From Friedmanniella sp. (lineage in GTDB: Bacteria; Actinomycetota; Actinomycetes; Propionibacteriales; Propionibacteriaceae): a stretch of 30,945 nucleotides of DNA. The position numbers and the translations under genes were made by a program. Positions 22,532-30,204 of this stretch are shown piece after piece. The stretch is from the NCBI GenBank assembly GCA_025964935.1, contig JAOPXW010000186.1:1-30945 (forward strand). Reading direction: 5' to 3'. Under the pieces are notes generated by a model. That model ran no database searches, was not told the DNA's origin, and saw only the letters and a list, made by a program, of their open reading frames with translations. Each line of letters opens with the position of its first letter. Position 1 is the stretch's first letter.

Positions 22532-23308
22532 ATGGCCAAGCGCATCGACGTCTCGAACGTCGACATCTACTACGGCGCGTTCCACGCGGTGCAGGACGTC
22601 TCGATGACGGTCGAGCCGCGTACGGTGACCGCGTTCATCGGTCCGTCCGGGTGCGGCAAGTCGACCCTGCTCCGGACCCTCAACCGGATGCACGAAGTGA
22701 TCCCCGGGGCCCACGTGAAGGGCCGGGTCCAGCTCGACGGGACCGACCTGTACGGCGCCGGCGTCGACCCGGTCGCGGTGCGTCGGGTGGTGGGCATGGT
22801 CTTCCAGCGGCCCAACCCGTTCCCCTCGATGTCGATCTACGACAACGTGGCGGCCGGTCTCCGGCTCAACGGGGTCAAGAACAAGGGCGTGCTGAACGAG
22901 GCCGTGGAGCGGTCGCTGGTCGCGGCCAACCTGTGGAACGAGGTCAAGGACCGGCTGGGCAAGGCCGGCATCGGCCTGTCCGGCGGTCAGCAGCAGCGGC
23001 TGTGCATCGCGCGGGCCATCGCGGTCGAGCCGCAGGTGCTGCTGATGGACGAGCCCTGCTCGGCCCTGGACCCGATCTCGACCCTGGCCATCGAGGACCT
23101 GATCGGGGAGCTCAAGGAGCAGTTCACCGTGGTCATCGTCACCCATAACATGCAGCAGGCGGCCCGGGTCAGCGACCAGACGGCGTTCTTCAACCTGGCG
23201 GCCCAGGGCAAGCCGGGCAAGCTGATCGAGATCGGGTCGACCGAGACCATCTTCTCCAACCCGACCCAGAAGGCCACCGAGGACTACATCACCGGCCGTT
23301 TCGGCTGA
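22532..23308 (+). CDS. pstB: Phosphate ABC transporter ATP-binding protein PstB
   Basis: This 258-residue ATPase has Walker [10 protein letters not shown] (37-45), the Q-loop [18 protein letters not shown], signature LSGGQQQRL, Walker [14 protein letters not shown] and the switch His in [15 protein letters not shown]. These match PstB closely. It energises phosphate import through PstCA. It is last in the pst operon here; the phoU gene that often follows in other bacteria is absent, as in actinomycetes where phoU sits with phoRP. No hairpin terminator is clear before the next gene, which has its own promoter. Confidence 0.96.
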   Translation: MAKRIDVSNVDIYYGAFHAVQDVSMTVEPRTVTAFIGPSGCGKSTLLRTLNRMHEVIPGAHVKGRVQLDGTDLYGAGVDPVAVRRVVGMVFQRPNPFPSMSIYDNVAAGLRLNGVKNKGVLNEAVERSLVAANLWNEVKDRLGKAGIGLSGGQQQRLCIARAIAVEPQVLLMDEPCSALDPISTLAIEDLIGELKEQFTVVIVTHNMQQAARVSDQTAFFNLAAQGKPGKLIEIGSTETIFSNPTQKATEDYITGRFG

Positions 23309-23328
23309 GCCGGAGTTGGCCCCGCAAC

Positions 23329-23334
23329 TAGAAT
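23329..23334 (+). promoter_or_regulatory. TAGAAT -10 box of the DUF2510 gene (leaderless)
   Basis: TAGAAT (23329-23334) is a near-consensus -10 ending 7 nt before the GTG at 23342, so transcription should begin on the start codon. No clear -35 is visible, and there is no Shine-Dalgarno before the GTG. Confidence 0.55.
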
Positions 23335-23341
23335 CGGCGCC

Positions 23342-24385
23342 GTGAGCGCATCCGCAGGCTGGTATCCGGACCCGGGCGGCGGGGAGAACCTCTACCGCTA
23401 CTGGGACGGCAAGGCGTGGTCGGCGGCCACCTCGCCGAACCCCAGCGCACCCCCGCCCACCCAGGGCCTGGTCGGCCCGGCCGGCGTTCCCGCCGGGGCG
23501 GGCGGCGGTCTCAGCAGCCGGCCCCTGACGGGCGGGTCCGCGGCCGGCTACGGCGCGACCAACCCGTACGCGGGCGGCGGCACCGGGACCAACCCGTACG
23601 CGGGCGGCACCGGCGGCGCCGGGTTCGGCCCGCTGGGCTCCGGAGCGGGGGGTCGACCGGACCCGTACGCCCAGTACCAGCAGACCCAGAAGAAGCGCTC
23701 CCCCCTCGGCTGGTGGGTGGCCGGGGCCGCGCTGCTCGTGGTTCTCATCGTGGTCGCGGTGATCGCGGTCCGGGCCATCAGCGGCGGGGTGGCCACCAGC
23801 GGCCAGCCCGCGGGTCAGCCCAGCGGCAGCGTCTGCCCCGCCGAGCCGACCACCAGCCCGAGCACGCAGGCCCACCCCAACGACGGCCGGGTGCACGGCG
23901 GACCCGTGTCCTTCCCGACCCTGGGCCCGCCGTTCGAGGCACCCCAAGGTGACGACCGGGTGCCCTTCGGCACCGACGTCGCCGTCCAGCAGGTGACGGT
24001 GGAGGCGAACTACCAGCCCAGCTCCAACTGGGTGGCCTCCGTGCTGGTCGGCGAGCTGCAGGCCGGCGACGGCTTCTTCACCCCCGAACAGGGGGCCCAG
24101 ATCGTGGTCAAGTGCATCCTGGGCAAGTTCTACGGCAACAACCCGGTGACCAGCGACGTCAAGGTCAACAAGGGCGCGACGATCGACGGGCACCAGGCCT
24201 GGCTGGTCGAGTCGCAGCTCGGCTTCGACATCCCCGGCCTCAAGACCAAGGGTGAGCTGCTGATCGTGGCCATCGTCGCCACCGGGCAGACCGCCGGGCT
24301 GTTCTACGCCTCCATCCCGGACACGACCCCCGAGCTGGTCGCCCCGGCCCGGGAGTCGCTCAAGGCGCTCCAGGTCGACGGCTGA
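23342..24385 (+). CDS. DUF2510-domain single-pass membrane protein
   Basis: This is a 347-residue protein. Residues 5-32 (AGWYPDPGGGENLYRYWDG, then KAWSAATSP) are a DUF2510 domain, a short actinobacterial cytoplasmic module with W-Y-x-D-P and Y-W-D-G motifs. A Gly/Pro-rich linker (33-117) contains two TNPYAGG repeats. One transmembrane helix follows at about 123-144 (WWVAGAALLVVLIVVAVIAVR). The extracytoplasmic domain (150-347) contains YQPSSNWVASVLVGELQ and GHQAWLVESQLGFDIPG, resembling other membrane-tethered proteins of unknown role. GTG 23342 follows a TAGAAT box and is leaderless. It is convergent with the polysialyltransferase-like gene, 10 bp away. Function unknown. Confidence 0.8.
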   Translation: MSASAGWYPDPGGGENLYRYWDGKAWSAATSPNPSAPPPTQGLVGPAGVPAGAGGGLSSRPLTGGSAAGYGATNPYAGGGTGTNPYAGGTGGAGFGPLGSGAGGRPDPYAQYQQTQKKRSPLGWWVAGAALLVVLIVVAVIAVRAISGGVATSGQPAGQPSGSVCPAEPTTSPSTQAHPNDGRVHGGPVSFPTLGPPFEAPQGDDRVPFGTDVAVQQVTVEANYQPSSNWVASVLVGELQAGDGFFTPEQGAQIVVKCILGKFYGNNPVTSDVKVNKGATIDGHQAWLVESQLGFDIPGLKTKGELLIVAIVATGQTAGLFYASIPDTTPELVAPARESLKALQVDG

Positions 24386-24395
24386 CCCCGACGGG

Positions 24396-25727
24396 TCAAC
24401 GGACCGCGGCGATCGACCGCAGCAGCCGGCGGGCCCCCACCCGCCACCCGGAGCGGGTCGCCGTGCGGGCCGGCGGCCGGCCCGGCAGGTCCAGCCGGGT
24501 CAGACGGCGCCGCTTGACGTAGCGTCCCCGGTCGCCGGGGTGCTGCTCCAGGAACGCCACCGCCTCCCCGCGCCGGGCCGCCAGCAGCTGCGGCTGCATG
24601 GCGTAGGAGACCGCGACCACCAGCGCGGACAGGGCGGGGACCTGCCGCAGGACGGCACCGTCACCACCGGGGCCCGACACCGGGACGCCCGCCGCGGGGG
24701 CCAGCGGGGGCACCAGGGCGTCCACCAGCGTGACCGGGATCCGGTTGCTGTTCTGGTAGGGCGAGAGCCGTTCCAGCAGCAGCTCGGTGCCCAGGCAGGC
24801 GACCGGCAGCCCGTACGCCGTGGCCGCGGTCAGCAGCCCCGTCGAGAAGCAGCCCAGCACCAGCACGACCGGCTCCCGGGCGTACAGGGTCTCGGCGAGG
24901 TCGGAGGTCGGGGCGAGCTCGACGCCGACCCCGCGGGCGGCCGCGCGGCGGACCAGCGCGGCGGCCTGCCCGGCCGGGGCCCCGGGGTGCGGCTTGAAGA
25001 GCACCCGGGAGGAGCCCGCCGCGGCCGCGGCCAGCATCGTCTCGTAGAGCTCGAGCTCCTCGTTCTCGGTGAGCAGCCCGGCCGAGGACAGGTACTGCCC
25101 CAGCACCAGGGCCACCGGCTCCGCGTACGCCGGGGCCCGGTCCGGCCCGAGCTCGGCCACCACGGACCGGAAGAGGGGGATCGGCACCAGGACCGTCGGC
25201 ACCGCCCACTCGCTCAGCAGCAGCGGGGCCAGCCCGGGGACCAGGTCGAGGTGCAGCAGCCGCTCGATCCGGGCCCCCACGTCGTCCGGCATCGGGTTCC
25301 GGGTGGGGCCGTAGCTCATCAGACCGTCGGCGTACACCTCGATCGGGGCCTCGGCGAAGATCCGCGACAGGGCCTGGGCCGGGCTGACCTGGATGCTCTC
25401 CAGGACCAGCCGCACCTCGGCCTCCCCCAGCCGCCAGCGCTGACGGAAGGCGCGCTCCCACAGAGGCAGGTCGACGCTGCGCGGGTTCCAGGCCGACGGG
25501 TGCTGGGGGGCGATGGTCTCGTTGTAGTCCAGCACCTCGTCGAAGCGGGCGGCGAGGGCGGCGAAGCCCGGGGTCTCGGCCACCGACGGGGACGCCTCGG
25601 GCATCGTCGCGTTGTTGCTCAGCACCAGCAGCCGCCGCTCGGCCGGCTCGAACAGGTCGGCTTCGAGCGCGGCGACCACGGTGGCCAGGCCGAACGCGGT
25701 GGAGGCGACGAAGATCTGGGTGCTCAT
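24396..25727 (-). CDS. Polysialyltransferase-family (POLYST-like) glycosyltransferase
   Basis: This 443-residue cytoplasmic GT-B-like enzyme begins MSTQIFVASTAFGLATVVAALE, the usual start of actinobacterial alpha-2,8-polysialyltransferase-family proteins. Candidate functional motifs are ADG at 133-135 (in VYADGLMSYGP, corresponding to the acidic D/E-D/E-G motif, with its first acidic residue here Ala), HP at 247-248 (LFKPHPG) and ST at 295-296 (CFSTGLLTAA). The C-terminus is basic (RLTRLDLPGRPPARTATRSG), consistent with membrane association. Such proteins polymerise CMP-activated nonulosonic acids, and related genes occur in the Streptomyces teichulosonic acid cluster. ATG 25727 overlaps the GT2 stop (ATGA), so it is second in a two-gene operon. 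Confidence 0.8.
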   Translation of the reverse strand: MSTQIFVASTAFGLATVVAALEADLFEPAERRLLVLSNNATMPEASPSVAETPGFAALAARFDEVLDYNETIAPQHPSAWNPRSVDLPLWERAFRQRWRLGEAEVRLVLESIQVSPAQALSRIFAEAPIEVYADGLMSYGPTRNPMPDDVGARIERLLHLDLVPGLAPLLLSEWAVPTVLVPIPLFRSVVAELGPDRAPAYAEPVALVLGQYLSSAGLLTENEELELYETMLAAAAAGSSRVLFKPHPGAPAGQAAALVRRAAARGVGVELAPTSDLAETLYAREPVVLVLGCFSTGLLTAATAYGLPVACLGTELLLERLSPYQNSNRIPVTLVDALVPPLAPAAGVPVSGPGGDGAVLRQVPALSALVVAVSYAMQPQLLAARRGEAVAFLEQHPGDRGRYVKRRRLTRLDLPGRPPARTATRSGWRVGARRLLRSIAAVR

Positions 25728-26707
25728 GCCGCCCACCTCAGCCGGGTCAGGGTCTCGGCCCGCACCGGGTCGAGCAGCGCGACCACCGGGTCCAGGTCGC
25801 CGGTCGGCAGCGAGCGCAGGGCGCGCCCGGTCAGCCGCCGCAGCCGCTCCCCCAGCTCGACCGGGTAGCGGTCCAGCTGGGCGAGGTGGTGGCAGGCCAT
25901 CGCGCAGAACGACCGGACCGCCTTGGGCAGGAACACCTCGGCCTCCCGGTCGGCCCGGACCCGGGCGATGATGCCCTCGAAGGCGGGCAGGAAGTCGAAC
26001 TGCCGCTCGTCGGCGAGCTGGGTCAGCGACGCGGCGACCTCGCGGCGGTAGCGCACCCCGTGCAGACCCACCACGGCCAGGGTGTCCGCCTCCAGGTGCA
26101 GCCGCCACGCCCAGGGCCGGTCCTCGCACGTCCGCAGGCTCTCGTCGAAGCCCAGCAAGCCGCACTCCAGCAGCCGGCGGTCGTAGACCCCGGCCCAGGC
26201 GTACGGGGCGTCGACCGAGGAGCGCCGGTGGGCCGGGCCGATGCCGGTCCGGGCCGGACGCACCACCCCGCGCGGGCCGTACGGGACCCGGTGCACGGTC
26301 CGCTCCCGGCCGCGGACCTGGACGTGGTCGGTGCGGAGCACGTCGCAGCGCAGCGACCGGGCGGCGGCGAGCAGCTCGGTGTAGTAGCCCGGCGCCACCA
26401 CGTCGTCGCCGTCGAGGAAGGTCAGGTAGCGGCCCCGGGCGACCGCGAGGCCGGCGTTCCGGGCCCCCGAGAGGCCCCGGTTGACCGGCAGCGTGAGCAG
26501 GGTCGCCCCCGGCAGCCGCGCGGCGCCCTCGGCCAGGATGGCCGCCGTGTCGTCGGTGGAGGCGTCGTCGACCAGCACGAGCTCCACCTCCGGGGCGGCG
26601 TTCGCGGCCAGGCTGCGCAGGGTCTGCGCGGCGTAGCCGGCGACGTTGTAGAACGGCACGACGACCGAGAGCTGGGGCGTGGGGCCGGGGTGGGACGATG
26701 CGGACAC
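25724..26707 (-). CDS. GT2-family glycosyltransferase
   Basis: This 327-residue GT-A enzyme has the GT2 start QLSVVVPFYNVAGYAAQTLRSL, the nucleotide-binding LVLVDDASTDDTAAIL, VNRGLSGARNAGLAVARGRY and the metal-binding D-x-D in YLTFLDGDDVV. A basic C-terminal helical region follows. It should add a sugar from a nucleotide donor to the growing wall polymer or its linkage unit; donor and acceptor are unknown. The GTG at 26707 is chosen because TACCCT ends 6 nt upstream and the family homology starts 12 residues later. It overlaps the downstream POLYST-like gene and is divergent from neuB. Four PHO-like repeats precede its promoter. Confidence 0.85.
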   Translation of the reverse strand: MSASSHPGPTPQLSVVVPFYNVAGYAAQTLRSLAANAAPEVELVLVDDASTDDTAAILAEGAARLPGATLLTLPVNRGLSGARNAGLAVARGRYLTFLDGDDVVAPGYYTELLAAARSLRCDVLRTDHVQVRGRERTVHRVPYGPRGVVRPARTGIGPAHRRSSVDAPYAWAGVYDRRLLECGLLGFDESLRTCEDRPWAWRLHLEADTLAVVGLHGVRYRREVAASLTQLADERQFDFLPAFEGIIARVRADREAEVFLPKAVRSFCAMACHHLAQLDRYPVELGERLRRLTGRALRSLPTGDLDPVVALLDPVRAETLTRLRWAA

Positions 26708-26713
26708 CTGGGC

Positions 26714-26779
26714 AGGGTAGGCCGCCCGGATACGGGTGGGGTGAGGCCCAGGTGACCGGTGGCCCAACCCCGGATGAAC
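26714..26779 (-). promoter_or_regulatory. GT2-POLYST operon promoter with four 11-bp PHO-like units
   Basis: Reading on the minus strand, GTTCATC (from 26779), GTTGGGC (26768), GGTCACC (26757) and CCTCACC (26746) start exactly 11 bp apart; against GTTCACC they match at 6, 4, 6 and 5 of 7 positions. The -10 is TACCCT (26719-26714), 27 bp after the start of the last unit, and the start codon follows after 6 nt. There is no good -35, as expected for an activated promoter. Confidence 0.5.
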
Positions 26780-26812
26780 CCCCGGTGACGTGGATCTTCG
26801 GGTTGGCGGGGT

Positions 26813-26867
26813 GTTCGCCGTCCGTTCAGATGTCGACCGGAATCTGTCCATCTGCGGCTCCTACCGT
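26813..26867 (+). promoter_or_regulatory. neuB operon promoter with 11-bp PHO-like units
   Basis: GTTCGCC (26813), GTTCAGA (26824), a degenerate unit (26835) and GTCCATC (26846) start 11 bp apart. Against GTTCACC the first, second and fourth match at 6, 5 and 5 of 7 positions. TACCGT (26862-26867) is the -10, 49 and 38 bp after the two best units, the same phasing as at pstS. The neuB ATG follows after 6 nt, giving a leaderless mRNA. No -35 hexamer is visible. Confidence 0.5.
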
Positions 26868-26873
26868 CGGGCC

Positions 26874-27809
26874 ATGAACACTTCATGGAACCTGGAAAGC
26901 CCGGTGCGTCGTCTCGGAGGTCAGGTCGTCGGCCCCGGCCGCCCTGTCTACGTCACCGCCGAGATCGGCATCAACCACAACGGCGAGCTGGCCAACGCGC
27001 TCAAGCTGATGGACCACGCGGTCGACGCCGGCTGTGACGCGGTCAAGTTCCAGAAGCGCACCCCCGAGGTCTGCACCCCGCGCGACCAGTGGGCCAACGA
27101 GCGCGACACCCCCTGGGGCCGGATGACCTACATCGACTACCGGCACCGCGTCGAGTTCGGCCACGACGAGTACGCCGCCATCGACGCCCACGCCCGGTCC
27201 CGGGGGATCGCCTGGTTCGCCTCTCCGTGGGACGTGGAGTCGGTCGACTTCCTGGAGCAGTTCGACGTGCCCGCGCACAAGGTCGCCTCGGCCTCGCTGA
27301 CCGACGACGAGCTGCTGCGCAAGCTGCGCAGCACCGGCCGTACGGTCGTGCTGTCCACCGGGATGTCCACGATGCGCCAGATCCGGCACGCGGTCGAGGT
27401 GCTGGGCAGCGACAACATCCTGCTCTGCCACGCCACCAGCACCTACCCGGCGCAGGCCGGCGAGCTCAACCTGCGCATGATCCACACCCTGCAGGCCGAG
27501 TTCCCCAACGTGCCGATCGGCTACTCCGGGCACGAGACCGGGCTGCAGACCACCGTCGCCGCCGCCGCCCTCGGCGCGGTCTTCGTCGAGCGGCACGTGA
27601 CCCTGGACCGCTCGATGTGGGGCTCCGACCAGGCCGCCTCGATCGAGCCGCAGGGCCTGCACCGGCTGGTCCGCGACATCCGGGTCGTCTCCGAGGCCCT
27701 GGGCGACGGGGTCAAGAAGGTCTACGACGGCGAGCGCGCGGCCATGAAGAAGCTGCGTCGCGTCGGCGGCGTCGTCGAGGCCGAGCAGAACCTGGTCGCC
27801 GTCTCGTGA
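26874..27809 (+). CDS. neuB: N-acylneuraminate-9-phosphate/sialic acid synthase-type enzyme (NeuB)
   Basis: This 311-residue cytoplasmic TIM-barrel enzyme condenses phosphoenolpyruvate with a six-carbon sugar (ManNAc- or mannose-type, possibly 6-phosphate) to a nine-carbon nonulosonic acid. NeuB signatures are VYVTAEIGINHNGELANAL, DAVKFQKRTPE, WFASPWDVESVDFLE, VVLSTGMST, LLCHATSTYPA, IGYSGHETG and VERHVTLDRSMWGSDQAASIEP. Full-length NeuB proteins have about 340-350 residues with a C-terminal SAF (antifreeze-like) domain. This one ends shortly after the barrel (MKKLRRVGGVVEAEQNLVAVS), so the SAF domain is missing. The start is ATG 26874, 6 nt after the -10. The next gene overlaps by GTGA. Kdn synthesis for a teichulosonic acid is an inference from context. 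Confidence 0.92.
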   Translation: MNTSWNLESPVRRLGGQVVGPGRPVYVTAEIGINHNGELANALKLMDHAVDAGCDAVKFQKRTPEVCTPRDQWANERDTPWGRMTYIDYRHRVEFGHDEYAAIDAHARSRGIAWFASPWDVESVDFLEQFDVPAHKVASASLTDDELLRKLRSTGRTVVLSTGMSTMRQIRHAVEVLGSDNILLCHATSTYPAQAGELNLRMIHTLQAEFPNVPIGYSGHETGLQTTVAAAALGAVFVERHVTLDRSMWGSDQAASIEPQGLHRLVRDIRVVSEALGDGVKKVYDGERAAMKKLRRVGGVVEAEQNLVAVS

Positions 27810-28846
27810 GCCCCGTCCACGCCCTGGCTCTGGTGGAGAGCCCGGCCCAGCTGCTCAACGTGGTCGAGCTGGGCCAGACCGACCCCGAGTGCACGGCGGT
27901 GCCGATCGTCGTGCTGCCGCCGGCCGACGGGCCGGGGCGTGGACAGCTGCGGGCCATGACCTCCCTGGCCCGGGAGGCCGGCCACCCCGTCACCTGGCAC
28001 GAGCCGCGCCTCGGCGGGGCCTCGGTCGCCCGCAGTGTCCGGGCCATGGCCGGTGAGCTCTCCGGGGTGGACCACCTGGTCATCGGGGACCCGTTCTCCG
28101 GCCTGATCCAGGTCATCATCTCGGTCACCCGGCCGGCCTCGGTCACCGTCGTCGACGACGGCACGGCCACCTTGGAGTTCGCCCGGCAGTTCGCCGCCGG
28201 CGAGCATCTCACCCGCTGGCACGCCGCCGCGGCCCCCGGTCAGCGCCGCCAGATCGCCTCCCTCGCCCGGAACCAGATCGCCGGCAACGCCCGGCGTTGG
28301 ATCTCCCCGGTCTCGGGCTGCCGGCTGCGGGTGTTCACGTCGATGGAGGTCGAGCTGGCCCGGGTCGAGGTGCTGCGCAACGACTACAGCTGGGTCCGGT
28401 CGCTGCCCACCCCCGAGGTGCTGCCCGGCGCCGACCTGATCGGCACCTCCCTGGTGGAGTCCGGCGTGCTCACGCCGGAGGCCTACCTGGGCGCGGTCGC
28501 CGACCTGGCCGGCCGCTACGACGCCGGTCGCTACTTCGCCCACCGGCGCGAGCAGGAGGACAAGCTCGACGACGTACGCCGGCTCGGGCTGGAGGTCGTC
28601 CGTCCGCAGCTGCCGCTGGAGCTGGTCGCCCGGCAGGGACCGGTCGCCCAGACCCTGGTCAGCTTCCCCTCCACCGTGGTGCACACCCTGCCCACCGTGC
28701 TGTCCGACACCGCCGTCGACGTGGTCGTCTGCGACATCGCCGAGGGCTGGTACGCCCGTCAGGCCAGCGTGGGGGCGGACGCCTTCCTCGGACAGGTGAG
28801 CGCCACCGCGCGGCGCCGGCACGGTCTGCGGGCGGTGGCCTCGTGA
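27806..28846 (+). CDS. Polysialyltransferase-like glycosyltransferase between neuB and neuA
   Basis: This 346-residue protein lacks signal peptide and membrane segments. The N-terminus HALALVESPAQLLNVVEL resembles sialyltransferase/POLYST-type GT-B enzymes. Asp117-Asp118-Gly119 in VTVVDDGTATLEF fits the D/E-D/E-G motif of bacterial sialyltransferases, and SFPSTVVHTLP near residue 295 fits the Ser/Thr motif that binds the CMP phosphate. The HP motif is not evident. It should use a CMP-nonulosonic acid donor, probably as polymerase or initiating transferase; it resembles proteins paired with NeuB in actinobacterial wall-polymer clusters. GTG 27806 overlaps the neuB stop, and its own stop overlaps the neuA start, so all three are coupled. 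Confidence 0.72.
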   Translation: MSPVHALALVESPAQLLNVVELGQTDPECTAVPIVVLPPADGPGRGQLRAMTSLAREAGHPVTWHEPRLGGASVARSVRAMAGELSGVDHLVIGDPFSGLIQVIISVTRPASVTVVDDGTATLEFARQFAAGEHLTRWHAAAAPGQRRQIASLARNQIAGNARRWISPVSGCRLRVFTSMEVELARVEVLRNDYSWVRSLPTPEVLPGADLIGTSLVESGVLTPEAYLGAVADLAGRYDAGRYFAHRREQEDKLDDVRRLGLEVVRPQLPLELVARQGPVAQTLVSFPSTVVHTLPTVLSDTAVDVVVCDIAEGWYARQASVGADAFLGQVSATARRRHGLRAVAS

Positions 28847-30204
28847 CCACCACCACCACCGCCACCCGCCCCGAGACGCCCGCCCCGCCCGTGGGGCCGG
28901 CGGCGCCCTCGGAGGTCCGCACCGTGGCCCTGATCCCCGCCCGGGGCGGCTCCAAGGGCGTGCCGGGCAAGAACCTGCGCCCGGTGGCCGGGGTCACGCT
29001 GGTGGAGCGCGCCGTCCGCTCCTGCCGCGCGGCCAGCCACGTGGACGCCGTCTTCGTCTCCACCGACGACGTGGCCATCGCCGACGCCGCCGAGCACGCC
29101 GGGGCCCAGGTCATCATGCGACCCGCGTCCCTGGCCGGCGACCTGTCCTCCTCGGAGTCGGTGCTGCTGCACGCCCTGGAGCAGCTCGCCGTGCTCGGTC
29201 ACGCGCCCGAGGTGGTGGTGTTCGTGCAGTGCACCAGCCCCTTCATCGACGCCGTCGACCTGGACCGCGCGGCGGCGCTGGTGACCGCCGGCGCCGCGGA
29301 CTCGGTGTTCTCCGCCGTGGCCAGCCACGAGTTCCTCTGGCGCGCCGACGACGAGGAGGACTACCCGGCCGTGGCCGGGCTGAACCACGACGCCGCGTTC
29401 CGCCCGCGCCGGCAGGACCGGCGACCCGACTACCGCGAGACCGGCGCCTTCTACGCCATGAGCACCGCGGGCCTGCAGCTCCACCGGCACCGCTTCTTCG
29501 GGCGCACCCGGGCCGTCGAGGTCCCCGCCCTCAGCGCGGTCGACGTCGACACCGAGGCCGACCTGGTGCTGGCCGAGGCCGTCGCCCGGGTGCTCGGGGA
29601 GACCTCGCCCGGGCTGGCCCCGGCGCTGGGCCACCTGGCCCTGGACGTCGACGTGGTCATCACCGACTTCGACGGCGTGCACACCGACGACACCGCCACC
29701 GTGGACGAGTACGGCCGCGAGTCCGTCCGGGTCAGCCGCTCCGACGGGATGGGCGTGGCCCAGCTCCGCGCGGCCGGCGTCGGGATGGTGATCGTGTCCA
29801 AGGAGACCAACCCCGTGGTCAGTGCGCGGGCGGCCAAGCTCGGCGTGCCCGCGCTGCAGGGGGTCGACGACAAGGTCCAGGCCGTGGGCGACTGGCTGGC
29901 CGCGCAGGGCATCGCCCCCTCCCGGGCGGCCTACCTCGGCAACGACGTCAACGACCTCGGCGCGATGAGCCTGGTCGGGTGGCCGGTCGCGGTGGCCGAC
30001 GCCCGACCCGAGGTCCGCGAGCTGGCCCGGCTCACCCTGACGCGTCGTGGGGGCCAGGGGGCCGTACGCGAGCTGTGTGACCTCGTCCTGGAGCGCCGAC
30101 GCCAGCGGGCAGCCGACGGCGTACCGCCCGCAGGACCGGCCACACCCGCGACGGCACGAGCAGTCGAAGCCTCCGCCGTACGCGTGCTGGCCCTGACCCG
30201 CTAG
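28843..30204 (+). CDS. neuA: CMP-nonulosonate cytidylyltransferase fused to a KdsC-like HAD phosphatase (NeuA-HAD)
   Basis: This is a 453-residue bifunctional protein. Residues about 24-255 are a NeuA cytidylyltransferase with the CTP-binding loop ALIPARGGSKGVPGKNL, VFVSTDD, VFVQCTSPF and YRETGAFYAM. Residues about 265-425 are a HAD domain of the KdsC/9-phosphate phosphatase type, with nucleophile Asp275 and Asp277 (ITDFDGVHTDD), IVSKETNPVV, a Lys in VDDKVQAV and YLGNDVNDLGAMSLVG. One protein could thus dephosphorylate the 9-phosphate and make the CMP sugar. The last 40 residues are low-complexity and antisense to the convergent gene. GTG 28843 overlaps the previous stop. Confidence 0.9.
   Translation: MTTTTTATRPETPAPPVGPAAPSEVRTVALIPARGGSKGVPGKNLRPVAGVTLVERAVRSCRAASHVDAVFVSTDDVAIADAAEHAGAQVIMRPASLAGDLSSSESVLLHALEQLAVLGHAPEVVVFVQCTSPFIDAVDLDRAAALVTAGAADSVFSAVASHEFLWRADDEEDYPAVAGLNHDAAFRPRRQDRRPDYRETGAFYAMSTAGLQLHRHRFFGRTRAVEVPALSAVDVDTEADLVLAEAVARVLGETSPGLAPALGHLALDVDVVITDFDGVHTDDTATVDEYGRESVRVSRSDGMGVAQLRAAGVGMVIVSKETNPVVSARAAKLGVPALQGVDDKVQAVGDWLAAQGIAPSRAAYLGNDVNDLGAMSLVGWPVAVADARPEVRELARLTLTRRGGQGAVRELCDLVLERRRQRAADGVPPAGPATPATARAVEASAVRVLALTR

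Noticed and set aside
20632..22566. A 644-codon minus-strand frame opposite pstC and pstA
   Set aside because: Antisense to permeases with intact family motifs; no ribosome site or homology.
23551..23610. Tandem near-identical DNA in the DUF2510 gene as a repeat element
   Set aside because: It simply encodes two TNPYAGG protein repeats in a Gly-rich linker; no array or mobile element features.
26764..26806. CCAACCC...GGGTTGG inverted repeat upstream of neuB
   Set aside because: Arms are only 7 bp with a 29-bp spacer, and one arm overlaps a PHO-like unit; likely chance.
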